Shown piece by piece: positions 18,677-32,329 of a stretch of 36,336 nucleotides of DNA; within the stretch, counting starts at the first letter, position 1; every line of letters starts with the position of its first letter. Source of the DNA: Coriobacteriia bacterium (GTDB lineage Bacteria; Actinomycetota; Coriobacteriia; Anaerosomatales; PALSA-660); the NCBI GenBank assembly GCA_025361445.1, contig JANYLP010000001.1:1-36336 (forward strand), given 5' to 3'. The position numbers and the translations under genes are program-made. Under the pieces are notes generated by a model. It was not told the DNA's origin, ran no database searches, and saw nothing but the letters and a program-made list of their open reading frames with translations.

Positions 18677-19018
18677 ATGCGTCGACGAGCGCTTCTGGTG
18701 ATGGCATGCGGCGCGGTCATGTGCGGACTCCTGCTTTCCGGGTGCACGCGAACAGCGGCTGCAGTCGACACGTGTATCAAGGCCGAGGTGGGCGGCATCG
18801 CGGGCTTCCACGGAACCTACGCCATGGATGGCCGTCCGGCCACGCAGCAGGAGATCGCGGATCGCACGATCGGTGGTCCCGACCCGAACGTCGCCGATTC
18901 CATGTGGTACGTCCACGTGAAGAGCAGGGTCGACGACGCCCAAGGCTCCGGCTATGCGGCGGTGCTGGATCCCAACTGCCCGTACGCCGCAGTCAACCGC
19001 GCGAAGCGTGGGCAGTAG
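18677..19018 (+). CDS. Small predicted lipoprotein, hypothetical
   Basis: MRRRALLVMACGAVMCGLLLSGCTRTAA: signal peptide with lipobox LSGC; start at 18677 in frame with ORF 18335..19018. Confidence 0.75.
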   Translation: MRRRALLVMACGAVMCGLLLSGCTRTAAAVDTCIKAEVGGIAGFHGTYAMDGRPATQQEIADRTIGGPDPNVADSMWYVHVKSRVDDAQGSGYAAVLDPNCPYAAVNRAKRGQ

Positions 19019-19022
19019 CGCG

Positions 19023-19802
19023 ATGCAGCGGTCGAGGTGGCTTCTTGCAGCCGTCGTGGTGGCGGTCGTGGTCGGGCTCGTGTGCCTTGTCGTGTTCGGT
19101 CCTGGAGTGGTCTCTCAGCGCGCCGATCACCCGCCGTTCGACCCCGGTGTGCGCTCTTCTCTCGGAGTGAGCGTGCAGCACCGGCCCATCGAGCTGACGA
19201 CCTTTGGAGACGGCACTCGCAGGATACTGGTGCTCGGCGGCGTGCATGGCGACGAATACGGTTCTGCGGTCGCAGACGCCTTCGTCGCCGCCGTCAGGGC
19301 GGATCCCGCGCTCATCCCGGAAGGCGCGACCATCGACGTGATCGCCTGTCTGAATCCCGATGGTCTGGCGGCCGGCACGAAGGGCAATGCGAACAACGCC
19401 GACATAAACCGGAACATGCCGACACCGGACTGGCGCGCGAAGCTCGACCCGAAGGACCTTTCCGGGCAGCGGGGCCTGAACGGCGGCACCTCGTCCGCAT
19501 CGGAGCCCGAGACGCAGGCGCTTCTGCAGGCGCTCAAGACACACTACTCGGTGGTCGTGTCCCTGCATTCGAAGGGCGGGATCGTCGACTTCGACGGTCC
19601 GGGCGCCGAATCGCTCGCGCGCGTGCTCGCCGAGTCCGCAGGCCTGCCGCTCGACCATGTGGCGTATCAGACGTACATCCACGGCTCGCTCGGTGGCTAC
19701 CTGAAGCGGACGGGCACACCGCTCATCACGGTGGAACTGCCCGCTCCCGCGCTCACGGACGGGCTGCGCGCCGGGATCCTGGCGTTGGCGAAGCCGCAGT
19801 AG
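19023..19802 (+). CDS. M14-family zinc carboxypeptidase / murein peptide amidase-like, membrane-anchored
   Basis: N-terminal TM; LGGVHGDEYGS (HxxE), CLNPDGLAAGTKGNANNADINRNMPT, VSLHSKG. Confidence 0.82.
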   Translation: MQRSRWLLAAVVVAVVVGLVCLVVFGPGVVSQRADHPPFDPGVRSSLGVSVQHRPIELTTFGDGTRRILVLGGVHGDEYGSAVADAFVAAVRADPALIPEGATIDVIACLNPDGLAAGTKGNANNADINRNMPTPDWRAKLDPKDLSGQRGLNGGTSSASEPETQALLQALKTHYSVVVSLHSKGGIVDFDGPGAESLARVLAESAGLPLDHVAYQTYIHGSLGGYLKRTGTPLITVELPAPALTDGLRAGILALAKPQ

Positions 19803-19812
19803 CCGCGATCCT

Positions 19813-20847
19813 TCACGCGCCTGAGGCACCGAGCACTTCGCGCAGACGTCCGACGCGCTCCATCTCGGGATCGTCCTCCGGCGCATACCCGAACCCGGCC
19901 CAGCAGAAGAAGAGACCCGAGTACGCCTCCCCCGCTCCCGGAACGGTGTTGTTCGCCTGAAGCACGTTCTCGAGCCCTGAGAGCATCCGGGCCGGATCCT
20001 TGAGCAGCAGCATCCCCTCGGCGTCCGCTTTCTCCGCCGCCGCGAGTGCCGCACGCTCATGGCCCGCCATCATCAGCTCGGTGAGCACGACACCGAGGAA
20101 TCCCAGGATGAAGCCACCGGCGACGCCCTCCGGGTTCCTCCGGGCCGAGTCCTGCATCGCACCACCGGTGAGCGCTTCGCCCCAGGTCGGTTCCTCCTGG
20201 AGCGGAGTGTCCTTGCGCAGTTGCATGGCCCGCTGGGTCCAGATCGGTCCCATGATCGAGGACAGGACCGTGGCCCAGAGCGTGTCTCCGGCCCTGATCC
20301 GGGCCATGAGGTTGGCGAAGACCGCTCGCTGGTCGTCCGCGCTCAAGCGGTCCGTGAGACCCCGCGTGACGCCGATGATCGTCGCGCGTTCGTTCATCCC
20401 GAGTGCGAACGCGTTGACCCTGTCGCAATCGTTGATGAGCCATAGGCGCGGCACGCCCGGGCACCCCGCGGCGATGGACATGTCGTGCAGCGCGGACTCG
20501 GTCTCGGGCAGCGACCCGCGCTGCACCGGGACAGCTCCGAACGCGCCCGGAAGGCGCTCCTCCGGGCGCGTGAGCATCCGCCGGATGTGGGCGACCGCCA
20601 GGGCCACGCCGAGCGCGAACCCGCCGAAGGTCACCCAGGGCAGCGTAGCGAGGAAGTCGGCGCCGCTGCCACGCTCGGTGAGCGCGCCTGCCACGACGAG
20701 ACCGCCGATGCCGACCATGACCGCCAGTGAGATCGCCGCGGCCGCCACGAACACCGAGACGAACGCGGCCACCTTTAGGCGGTTGCGCTCGATGCGATCC
20801 CAGAGCGGCTCGCTGCGACCGCGACGTGGAAGGGTGGACGCGGTCAC
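19813..20847 (-). CDS. M48/HtpX-like membrane protein lacking the HExxH zinc motif (predicted pseudopeptidase)
   Basis: GTG start overlapping the hisIE stop (GTGA); [46 protein letters not shown] aligns by eye with the HtpX NAFA.G..p....i.vT.GL...L...El.aVlAHEl.Hi...D region, with HExxH replaced by NLMAR. Confidence 0.78.
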   Translation of the reverse strand: MTASTLPRRGRSEPLWDRIERNRLKVAAFVSVFVAAAAISLAVMVGIGGLVVAGALTERGSGADFLATLPWVTFGGFALGVALAVAHIRRMLTRPEERLPGAFGAVPVQRGSLPETESALHDMSIAAGCPGVPRLWLINDCDRVNAFALGMNERATIIGVTRGLTDRLSADDQRAVFANLMARIRAGDTLWATVLSSIMGPIWTQRAMQLRKDTPLQEEPTWGEALTGGAMQDSARRNPEGVAGGFILGFLGVVLTELMMAGHERAALAAAEKADAEGMLLLKDPARMLSGLENVLQANNTVPGAGEAYSGLFFCWAGFGYAPEDDPEMERVGRLREVLGASGA

Positions 20848-21530
20848 TGTCGCGGTGGCAGACCGACGCGTCCGGCCATCTCCGACGCAAGGTCCTCGAC
20901 TGGGACGCCCTCGCGAACCAGAACGACGAGGAGGTGGTAGAGCAGGTCCGCGGCTTCGTAGCGCGTCTGGGCGGGATCGTGGTCGCGCGCGGCGATGATG
21001 ACCTCGCCTGACTCCTCGGCGATCTTCTTCAGAAGCTTGTCTTGGGGGCCTGACAACAGCTTCGTGGTGTAACTGCCCTCGGGAAGGTCGCGTTTGCGCT
21101 GTTCGAGCACGGCCACGAGGTCGGCAAGCACGTCGCCGAGACGCGGACCGACCGGCGCGGCGACCGCCACGGCCGCGTCGGGCGCGACGAGCGGCAGCGT
21201 CCGGTAGAAGCAGGTGCGCTCGCCTGTGTGGCACGCACCCGCGCCGCGCTGTTCGACGACGAGCAACAGCGCATCCCCATCGCAGTCGTAGCGCACCTCG
21301 GCGACATCCTGGACGTTTCCGGAGCTCTCACCCTTCATCCAGTACGTTTGGCGACTCCTGCTCCAGAACCACGCTCGCCCGGTCTCCAGCGTGCGCTCAA
21401 GCGCCGTGCGGTCCATCCACGCGAGCATGAGCACCTCGCTGCTGCCGCTCTGCTGCACGATCGCCGGCAGAAGGCCTCCTTCGCCCCACATCAGGTCATC
21501 GACCTTCAGGTCGTCGCGCTCGCGGTCCAT
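20844..21530 (-). CDS. hisIE: Bifunctional phosphoribosyl-AMP cyclohydrolase / phosphoribosyl-ATP pyrophosphatase
   Basis: [50 protein letters not shown]...[11 protein letters not shown], then [15 protein letters not shown]...[13 protein letters not shown]. Confidence 0.96.
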   Translation of the reverse strand: MDRERDDLKVDDLMWGEGGLLPAIVQQSGSSEVLMLAWMDRTALERTLETGRAWFWSRSRQTYWMKGESSGNVQDVAEVRYDCDGDALLLVVEQRGAGACHTGERTCFYRTLPLVAPDAAVAVAAPVGPRLGDVLADLVAVLEQRKRDLPEGSYTTKLLSGPQDKLLKKIAEESGEVIIAARDHDPAQTRYEAADLLYHLLVVLVREGVPVEDLASEMAGRVGLPPRQ

Positions 21531-21536
21531 GAGGCC

Positions 21537-22352
21537 TCATCCCTTCCACGTCAACGGAGCGGGGCGCGCGGGATCGTCGGGGACGTCCACGAGCCGCACC
21601 GGCACGCCGGCGGCAGCCATGGCGGCCTTGATATCACGGATGCGGAACGTGCCGTAGTGGAGCGTCGAGGCCGCAAGAACGGCATCGGCGTCGGCCTCGA
21701 TGACGACCTCAGCGAAGTCGTCGAGACTCCCCGCTCCCCCGCTCGCGATCACGGGGACGCCCACCGCGCGGGCGATCGCGCGCGTGAGCGGGATGTCGTA
21801 CCCATCGTTCGTGCCATCGCGATCCATGCTCGTGAGAAGGATCTCGCCGGAACCGAGAGAGACGGCCTTGCGCGCCCACTCCACCGCGTCCATGCCCGTG
21901 TTCGTGCGTCCTCCGGAGACGAAGACCTCCCAGCGATCACGACCGCCCGGCACGCGCCGGGCGTCGATCGCGACCACGATGCACTGCGAACCGTATATGC
22001 GGCTCGTCTCGGTGATGAGGGCGGGTGAGGCGACGGCCGCGGAGTTGAGCGAGATCTTGTCGCAGCCGGCGAGCAGCATGGCGCGGATGTCCGCGGGCGA
22101 GCGCATGCCGCCGCCGACCGTGTACGGGATGAAGCAGACCTCGGCGGTGCGGGAAGCCACGTCGAGCATCGTGGGACGGTCCTCGTGGGTGGCGGTGATG
22201 TCGAGGAACACGAGCTCGTCGGCGCCCTCCGCGTCGTAGAAGCGCGCGAGCTCGACCGGGTCGCCCGCATCGCGCAGGTCGACGAAGTTGACGCCCTTGA
22301 CGACGCGGCCGGCGTGAACATCGAGACACGGTATGACGCGCTTCATCAGCAT
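21537..22352 (-). CDS. hisF: Imidazole glycerol phosphate synthase cyclase subunit
   Basis: M(LM)[33 protein letters not shown]..., [21 protein letters not shown]. Start is ATG 22352 or 22346. Confidence 0.96.
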   Translation of the reverse strand: MLMKRVIPCLDVHAGRVVKGVNFVDLRDAGDPVELARFYDAEGADELVFLDITATHEDRPTMLDVASRTAEVCFIPYTVGGGMRSPADIRAMLLAGCDKISLNSAAVASPALITETSRIYGSQCIVVAIDARRVPGGRDRWEVFVSGGRTNTGMDAVEWARKAVSLGSGEILLTSMDRDGTNDGYDIPLTRAIARAVGVPVIASGGAGSLDDFAEVVIEADADAVLAASTLHYGTFRIRDIKAAMAAAGVPVRLVDVPDDPARPAPLTWKG

Positions 22353-22362
22353 CGCTTCGGAC

Positions 22363-23091
22363 CTATGCCTCTCCGCGTCCGGCGGCGATGGCGCGGGGCA
22401 GGTCGAAGGAGTGCTCGTAGAGGGCCCTGCCGACGATGACGCCCTCGATACCGGGCACCTGAACCAGCGCCCGGATGTCGGCAATCGTGGAGACGCCACC
22501 GGAGGCGATGATCGCCGCCTCAGTGGTCAGCGAAAGCTCCTCGTAGGCCTTGAGGTTCGGGCCGGACTGCATGCCGTCGAGCGCGATGTCCGTGTAGACG
22601 ACCCGTGTCACGCCGAGTGACCCGAGCTCCGCGACCACATCGGCGACGTCACGCTCGGTTCCCTGCTTCCAGCCCTCGATCGCCACGCGGCCCGCACGAG
22701 CGTCGACCCCCGCCACGATCCCGGGCCAGCGAGCGCACGCGCGCTTCACGAAGTCGGGATCCAGGATGAGCGCCGTGCCGAGGACCGCTCGGGCGACACC
22801 GGCATCGAACAGCCGTTCCAGCGTGCGCTCGCTGCGGATGCCGCCCCCGACCTGGACCGGAACGTGGACGGCCGCGACGATGGCCGCGATGGACGCGAAG
22901 TTGACCGGCTCGCCCGTGACCGCGCCGTCGAGGTCCACGACGTGGATGACCTCGGCGCCGGCATCGGCCCAGCGCCTCGCCTGATCGACCGGGTCGTTGT
23001 TGTAGACGGTGACCTCGTCGAAGCTGCCCTGACGCAACCGCACCACACGGCCGGCCAGGATGTCGATCGCGGGCAGGATCAGCACGCTCAC
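22363..23091 (-). CDS. hisA: Phosphoribosylformimino-AICAR ribotide isomerase
   Basis: (GTG)[51 protein letters not shown] start at 23091 overlaps the hisH stop. Confidence 0.95.
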   Translation of the reverse strand: MSVLILPAIDILAGRVVRLRQGSFDEVTVYNNDPVDQARRWADAGAEVIHVVDLDGAVTGEPVNFASIAAIVAAVHVPVQVGGGIRSERTLERLFDAGVARAVLGTALILDPDFVKRACARWPGIVAGVDARAGRVAIEGWKQGTERDVADVVAELGSLGVTRVVYTDIALDGMQSGPNLKAYEELSLTTEAAIIASGGVSTIADIRALVQVPGIEGVIVGRALYEHSFDLPRAIAAGRGEA

Positions 23092-23729
23092 GCAGACACC
23101 TCCTCGACGATGGTAGCGAAGTTCCTCAGCAGCGCGAGGCCGCACTCCGAGGACTTCTCGGGATGGAACTGGACGCCGAACACGTTGCCGCCACTCACGG
23201 CTGCCGCGAACGGGATCCCATGCTCCGTGACTCCGATCGTCGCCGACGGGTCGGCGGGCGCCACGTGATAGCTGTGCACGAAGTAGAACGCGCTGCCGTC
23301 CTCGATCCCATCGAACAGGCGGCTCGGGCGTGGGAAGGCGACCGTGTTCCAACCGATGTGCGGGATCTTGACGCCGCCGGGCAGTCGCTCGCAGCGCCCG
23401 GGCACGAGCCCCAGCCCCTGCCATTCGCCGTCCTCGAGCCCGACGGTCGCCAGCAGCTGCATGCCGAGGCAGATCCCGAGGAGCGGCACGCCTTCCGCCG
23501 CACGCGTCAGTAGGACGTCGCGAAGCCCCGACTCCTCGAGGTTCGCGGCCGCGTCGCGGAATGCACCGACGCCCGGCAGCACGATCCCTCGCGCCCGAGC
23601 GAGAACGAGCGGGTCAGCGGTCACGACGACATCGGACACTCCGGCCGCGGCGAAGCCCTTCTCGACGCTGCGCAGATTGCCCATCTTGTAGTCGACGATG
23701 GCTATCCCCGGTGTGGAGACGACGCTCAC
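23088..23729 (-). CDS. hisH: Imidazole glycerol phosphate synthase glutamine amidotransferase subunit
   Basis: IAIVDYKMGNLRSVEKGF, LPGVGAFRDA, LLGICLGMQLL, GVQFHPEKSS. Confidence 0.96.
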   Translation of the reverse strand: MSVVSTPGIAIVDYKMGNLRSVEKGFAAAGVSDVVVTADPLVLARARGIVLPGVGAFRDAAANLEESGLRDVLLTRAAEGVPLLGICLGMQLLATVGLEDGEWQGLGLVPGRCERLPGGVKIPHIGWNTVAFPRPSRLFDGIEDGSAFYFVHSYHVAPADPSATIGVTEHGIPFAAAVSGGNVFGVQFHPEKSSECGLALLRNFATIVEEVSA

Positions 23730-24313
23730 AGGACGCCCTTCGTGGACGGCACGCCGGTGACGCGCGGATCGAGCTCGACGGCCTCGCGCAGGGCCCGCGC
23801 CAGGGCCTTGAAGGCAGCCTCGATGATGTGGTGGGCGTTGTCACCGGCGACCTCGTGCAGGTGCACGGTGATGCCGGCGTTGGCGGCCAGCGCGGCAACG
23901 AACTCGCGCGCCAACGTCGTGTCGAACGTCCCGATGATCTCGATCGGGACCGGGACCTCGTAGGTGAGCGACCCTCGTCCGGAGATGTCGACGGCGGCCA
24001 GCACGAGCGCCTCATCGAGCGGCACCGCGGCCGAGCCGAACCTCCGGATGCCGGCACGGTCGCCGAGCGCCGAAGCCAGCGCCTGCCCGATACAGATGCC
24101 GGTGTCCTCGACCGTGTGGTGCGCGTCCACGGCGAGGTCGCCACGGGCGTCCACCGACAGATCGATGAGCGAGTGCCGACCCAGCGCATCGAGCATGTGG
24201 TCGAAGAAGGGCACGCCGGTCGCGACCGACGTCGTCCCGGACCCGTCGAGGTCGAGTTCGACGACGACCGTCGTCTCGTTCGTCGTCCGTTCGATGCGCG
24301 CGCTGCGTCCCAT
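23726..24313 (-). CDS. hisB: Imidazoleglycerol-phosphate dehydratase
   Basis: MGRSARIERTTNETTVVVELDLDGSG, GVPFFDHMLDALGRHSLIDL, DAHHTVEDTGI, GDNAHHIIEAAFKALARALR. Confidence 0.96.
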   Translation of the reverse strand: MGRSARIERTTNETTVVVELDLDGSGTTSVATGVPFFDHMLDALGRHSLIDLSVDARGDLAVDAHHTVEDTGICIGQALASALGDRAGIRRFGSAAVPLDEALVLAAVDISGRGSLTYEVPVPIEIIGTFDTTLAREFVAALAANAGITVHLHEVAGDNAHHIIEAAFKALARALREAVELDPRVTGVPSTKGVL

Positions 24314-24345
24314 CACAAACACCCCTTCGTCATCACTGCCGGGAT

Positions 24346-25494
24346 TCAGGACAACGGGCCGAGGACCGTCGTCGCCGCATCGTGTTCATCGTTGCTGGTC
24401 GTCCCGAACATGTCGCTCTCCCTGCGCTGCCTCATGAGCTCCTCCATGGCGGTCAGGAACGCACGGTTCTCGCGCTCGGACCCGATCGTCACGCGCAGGC
24501 ACTCGTCGCAGCCCGGCACCCGGGACACGTCGCGCACCAGTATCCCGTGTGAGTGCAGAAGGTCGCGCCACACGGCGGCGGCGCGCTCCACGCGGAACAG
24601 GACGAAGTTCGCCTCGCTCCCGAAGACCTTCACGTGCGGGATCCTCGAGAGACCGTGCTCGACCACGTCGCGATGCCGGAGCAGCTCCTGGATCTGCGCC
24701 TCGAACACGACACGCTCGCGGAACACCATCCCGGCGACCCACTGGCTGAAGCGATCCACCGAGTACGGCTGGCGCACCTTGGTGAGCTCACTCACGACTT
24801 CCTCGTTCGCGAGCAGGTAGCCCACGCGCAGCCCCGCGAGCGAGAAGGCCTTCGAGAACGTCCGGAGGATCACGAGGTTCGGATGCCGCTCCATGTGCGG
24901 ACGCATCGTGTGGCGCGAGAACTCGAAGTACGCCTCGTCGATGAGCACGAGCGCATCGGTCGCCTTGAGCACGTCGATGAGGAACGTCTCCGGGGCGAGG
25001 TTGCCCGTCGGGTTGTTCGGGTTGGAGATCATGACGATGTCGATGCCGCCCTGAGCCAGCCGCGCGAGGACCGCCTTCTCGTCGAGTGAGAAGTCCTTCG
25101 AGCGGCGCGGAACCTCCACGATGGTCGTTCCGGTGAGCTTCGCGTCGATCTCGTACATCGCGAAGGTGGGCGGCGTGCTCAACAGCGTGCGGCCCGGGCC
25201 GCCCCACGCGAGCATGAGGTCGAAGATGAGCTCGTCACCACCGTTGCCCATGATCACGTTGCCGGGGTCGAGGCCGTTCGCATCGGCGATCTGTGTGCGC
25301 AACGCGGTCGCCATCGGGTCCGGATAGCGGTTGAAGGCGACTTCCGGCAGGCGCTTCGCCATGTTCGCCACAAGCTCGTGCGGCAGGTTGGCGGGGTTCT
25401 CGTTCGCGGACAAGTTGATCTCGACGTGCGGCTCGCGCGCATCGTAGGTGGTGAGGTCGGCCAGTTCCGGACGCGGGCCTTTGAGGCGCCCCAT
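24346..25494 (-). CDS. hisC: Histidinol-phosphate aminotransferase
   Basis: INLSANENPANLPHEL, MGNGGDELIFDLM, SNPNNPTGNL, IDEAYFEFS, LRTFSKAFSLAGLRVGY. Confidence 0.95.
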   Translation of the reverse strand: MGRLKGPRPELADLTTYDAREPHVEINLSANENPANLPHELVANMAKRLPEVAFNRYPDPMATALRTQIADANGLDPGNVIMGNGGDELIFDLMLAWGGPGRTLLSTPPTFAMYEIDAKLTGTTIVEVPRRSKDFSLDEKAVLARLAQGGIDIVMISNPNNPTGNLAPETFLIDVLKATDALVLIDEAYFEFSRHTMRPHMERHPNLVILRTFSKAFSLAGLRVGYLLANEEVVSELTKVRQPYSVDRFSQWVAGMVFRERVVFEAQIQELLRHRDVVEHGLSRIPHVKVFGSEANFVLFRVERAAAVWRDLLHSHGILVRDVSRVPGCDECLRVTIGSERENRAFLTAMEELMRQRRESDMFGTTSNDEHDAATTVLGPLS

Positions 25495-25497
25495 GCG

Positions 25498-26823
25498 CTA
25501 GTCCTCCCCGTCGGCGCCGGACTCGGCGTCCATCTCGTCGGCGAGCTCGAGTCGCAGCGCTACGGCGTCGGCGTGAGCATCGAGACCCTCTGCCGAGGCG
25601 AGCGTGATGATCGTCGCGGCATCCGCTTCGAGCGCCGCGCGGGAGTACGAGATCACCGAAGACTTCTTGACGAAGTCATCGACGGACAGCGGACTCGAGA
25701 AGCGCGCGGTGCCGCCGGTCGGCAGGACGTGGTTGGGCCCCGCGACGTAGTCGCCCACCGATTCAGGGGTCCACGGACCGAGGAAGATGGCCCCCGCGTT
25801 GCGGATCTGGCCGAGCAGCTCGAACGGCTCGGCCATCATGACCTCGAGGTGCTCGGGCGCGATCGCGTTCGCCGCATCGATCGCCGCATCCGCGTCCTCA
25901 ACCACGACGACGAGACCGTTGTCGGTGAGGCTGCGGCGGATCACGTCGGCGCGAGGGGCCTCCGCGAGCAGGATGTCGAGCGCTTCCTCCACCTCGTCGG
26001 GAAGGGTCGGATCGGATGTGACGAGAAACACGCGGGCATTCGGGTCGTGCTCGGCCTGCGCCATGAGGTCGATCGCCACGAAGGCCGGCTCCGCGGTCTC
26101 GTCGGCCAGCACGCACACCTCGGACGGCCCCGCGAGCATGTCGATGCCCACGTCGCCGACGACGAGCTTCTTCGCCGCGGTGACATAGGCGTTGCCGGGG
26201 CCGGTGATCTTATCGACCGCAGGGATCTGCGCAGTCCCGAACGCGAGCGCGGCGATCGCCTGGGCTCCGCCGACCTTGTAGATCTCGGAGATCCCGACCT
26301 CGGCCGCCGCCGCGAGCACGTACGCGCTGACCGAACCGTCCCGTGCCGGAGGCACGACCATGGCGATCTCGTCCACGCCGGCGACGACCGCCGGGATGGC
26401 GTTCATCAGCACGCTGGACGGATAGCAGGCGCGGCCGCCCGGGACGTAGATGCCGACCCGGCGAAGTGGCGTGACCTTCTGCCCCACGAACACGCCCTCT
26501 TCCGTGGTGAACCACGACTGAGGGACCTGCCGCTCGTGGAACTCGTAGATCGACGCAGCGGCGACCGCGAGAGCGTCCTTGAACTCCGGCGGCGCCGTGG
26601 CCACGGCGGCCTCGATCTCCTCGCTGGTCACGCGCATGACCTCGATCGCGACTCCGTCGAAGCGCTCGGTGTACTCACGAACGGCTTCGTCGCCACGCCG
26701 GCGGACATCCTCCACGATCCGTGCCGCGGCCGAGAGCACCTCGGGATCCACGCCGCCGCCACGCCGCAGTTCCCCGGCGTCCAGCGAGCGGCCACGCTTG
26801 AGTTCGATCCTTCGCATGATCAC
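25498..26823 (-). CDS. hisD: Histidinol dehydrogenase
   Basis: VGIYVPGGRACYPSSVLMNAIPA, KVGGAQAIAALAFGT, DKITGPGNAYVTAAKK, AGPSEVCVLAD, AQAEHDPNA; GTG 26823 preceded by AGGGGGA. Confidence 0.96.
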   Translation of the reverse strand: MIMRRIELKRGRSLDAGELRRGGGVDPEVLSAAARIVEDVRRRGDEAVREYTERFDGVAIEVMRVTSEEIEAAVATAPPEFKDALAVAAASIYEFHERQVPQSWFTTEEGVFVGQKVTPLRRVGIYVPGGRACYPSSVLMNAIPAVVAGVDEIAMVVPPARDGSVSAYVLAAAAEVGISEIYKVGGAQAIAALAFGTAQIPAVDKITGPGNAYVTAAKKLVVGDVGIDMLAGPSEVCVLADETAEPAFVAIDLMAQAEHDPNARVFLVTSDPTLPDEVEEALDILLAEAPRADVIRRSLTDNGLVVVVEDADAAIDAANAIAPEHLEVMMAEPFELLGQIRNAGAIFLGPWTPESVGDYVAGPNHVLPTGGTARFSSPLSVDDFVKKSSVISYSRAALEADAATIITLASAEGLDAHADAVALRLELADEMDAESGADGED

Positions 26824-26834
26824 GTGTACTCCCC

Positions 26835-27485
26835 CTATGCCTGCGCCGCCGCGCGCCCGAGGCGCTCGGCGAGGCCCGTAACCCGCTGTGCGTCGATCCT
26901 CATGGAGACCGGGTTCGCGATGAAGCGCGCGCTCGAGTCCATGACCTCGTCCACGATACGCAATCCGTTCTCGCGAAGTGTGGTTCCTGTCGCCGTGATG
27001 TCGACGACCTGGTCCGCCAACCCTACGAGCGGAGCGAGCTCGATGTTGCCGTGCAGCTTCATGAGCTCCACTTGAACGCCACGGGACGCGAAGTACGCCT
27101 CGGCGATGCGCGGGTACTTCGTCGCAACGCGGATCACTCCGAGGCGACTGTAGGAACGCGCGACCTCTTCCGCCGCGCCTTCCCGCTCGGCGACCACGAA
27201 GCGGCAGCGTCCGAACCCGAGGTCCAGCAGCTCGACGACGTCGAGTGCGGCCTCCGCGAGCACATCCGCGCCCGAGACCGCCACGTCAGCGGCGCCGTAG
27301 GCGATGTAGGCCGGAATGTCGGTCGGCTTGCAGATGATGAAGCGCATCTCGGCCGTGTCGATGATGAGCTGGCGCCCCGGCTCGGCGAGCGCTCCGACAT
27401 CGATGCCCGCTTGCGCAAGCAGCGCGACAGTGCCGTCGAAGAGCGCGCCCTTCGGCACAGCCATGCGCAGTCGGGAATCAGACAT
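26835..27485 (-). CDS. hisG: ATP phosphoribosyltransferase, short form
   Basis: LRMAVPKGALFDGTVALL, RFIICKPTDIPAYIAYGAADVAVSGADVL, VDITATGTTLRENGL; 216 aa without the regulatory C-domain. Confidence 0.96.
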   Translation of the reverse strand: MSDSRLRMAVPKGALFDGTVALLAQAGIDVGALAEPGRQLIIDTAEMRFIICKPTDIPAYIAYGAADVAVSGADVLAEAALDVVELLDLGFGRCRFVVAEREGAAEEVARSYSRLGVIRVATKYPRIAEAYFASRGVQVELMKLHGNIELAPLVGLADQVVDITATGTTLRENGLRIVDEVMDSSARFIANPVSMRIDAQRVTGLAERLGRAAAQA

Positions 27486-28740
27486 CGCAGCCTCCCTTCG
27501 CCGGCGAGGATGCGAGCGTGGGTGGCGTGGGAAGCGGATCCCGGGTGACCGTCATCCCGTCGAACACCCGCAGCATCACGCAGGCGCCTGCCACCAGTCG
27601 GTAGGACGCGCCGGCGGCCTGTGCCTCGTCGCGCAGCACGTTGGGATCGCTCGCTGCGCTCGCCTGCACCCGCCAACCGCTGGCGCGCAGGCGCGCGCAC
27701 TCGCGCGCGCACTCGAGCGGGTCACCGCCGACGAGCGCATCGAGCCCTCGGACCGGCACCTCGACACCCTGTGCCGCCAGCGCGATCATCACGCGCTCTA
27801 GAGAGAGAGCGAAACCGGCAGCAGGCATGGGCGCGCCGAAAGCGGCGAGCAGGTCGTCGTAGCGCCCTCCGCCTCCGAGCGGCAGGCCGAGCCCGGGAGC
27901 GTAGGCCTCGACGATCAGGCCGGTGTAGTAGTCGAACGAACGCAGGATGCCGAAGTCGACACGAACACGTTCCGCCACACCTGCAGCCTCCAGAAGGTCC
28001 CATGCGGCCTCGAGAGCGTCGAGGGCGCCCGCGCACCCGGCCGAACCGGCGGCCTCGCGACACGCGTCGATCGCTTCCCGTCCGCCCGCGATCCGCACCA
28101 CCCGTCGCAGCGCGGATCCAACAGCTTCGGGCACGCCGGGAGCGACGGAGAGCACGTCGAACGCCACGAGGTTGCGGGCGTGGGCGGCGGCCATCAGCGC
28201 ATCGGCCCACTCCGCGCCCGCGGCGGCCGCGTCGATGAGCGCCCGGAGCACGGCAACGGTACCGACACCCACCGTGAAGTCGGCGAGGCCTGCCGCACGC
28301 AGCGCGTCGACGAGCACGGCAACGACCTCAGCGTCAGACGCAGGGCCGTTCGCGCCGAGCAGTTCCACCCCGAGCTGTGCGAACTGGCGGGACTCCCCTC
28401 GCAGCGACGCATGTTCGCGGTACACGTCCGCGGAGTAGCACAGCCGCTGCGGCCCGGACTCGCCTCCGAGACGGGAGGCCGCCAGACGCGCGATCGGAAG
28501 CGTCATCTCCGGACGCAGCGCGAGCAGCGAGCCGTCGAGGTCGACGAGGCGGAACGCCGCACCCGAAACGGACGCGCCAAGGGCCGCCTCGAGCGTCGCG
28601 TACTCCTCGACGGCGGGAGTCTCAACGAAACGGTAGGCGTACCGACCGAAGACCTCAGCAACGGCGGCTGTGACCACGCGGCGCTCGGCCGCTTCTTCGA
28701 AGAGCACGTCGCGGAATCCGCGAGGGGTGACGGGACGCAT
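27478..28740 (-). CDS. hisZ: ATP phosphoribosyltransferase regulatory subunit (HisS-like)
   Basis: MRPVTPRGFRDVLFEEAAERR..., FRLVDLDGSLLALRPEMTLPIARLAA, GLIVEAYAPGLGLPLGGGGRYDDLLAAFG; overlaps the hisG start. Confidence 0.92.
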   Translation of the reverse strand: MRPVTPRGFRDVLFEEAAERRVVTAAVAEVFGRYAYRFVETPAVEEYATLEAALGASVSGAAFRLVDLDGSLLALRPEMTLPIARLAASRLGGESGPQRLCYSADVYREHASLRGESRQFAQLGVELLGANGPASDAEVVAVLVDALRAAGLADFTVGVGTVAVLRALIDAAAAGAEWADALMAAAHARNLVAFDVLSVAPGVPEAVGSALRRVVRIAGGREAIDACREAAGSAGCAGALDALEAAWDLLEAAGVAERVRVDFGILRSFDYYTGLIVEAYAPGLGLPLGGGGRYDDLLAAFGAPMPAAGFALSLERVMIALAAQGVEVPVRGLDALVGGDPLECARECARLRASGWRVQASAASDPNVLRDEAQAAGASYRLVAGACVMLRVFDGMTVTRDPLPTPPTLASSPAKGGCDV

Positions 28741-28806
28741 CGATGAAGTCCCTTCCGAATGGGGTCGTTTCGCACTCGTGCGCTTTAGCACAGTAGAGTG
28801 ATGCCG

Positions 28807-28819
28807 TGATAAAGTATCA
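28807..28819. promoter_or_regulatory. Candidate operator palindrome in the hisZ upstream region
   Basis: tgata-aag-tatca, perfect 5+3+5 inverted repeat in the 103-bp dnaE-hisZ gap; its TTATCA end could be a -35 element (16 nt before TGCTAA). Confidence 0.35.
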
Positions 28820-28843
28820 TCCGCACCGGACGTGCGCAACCCC

Positions 28844-32325
<3,482 letters not shown>

Positions 32326-32329
<4 letters not shown>

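Noticed and set aside
25378-27075. 565-aa + strand ORF
   Set aside because: Antisense to hisC/hisD/hisG; no recognisable domain, high-GC shadow.
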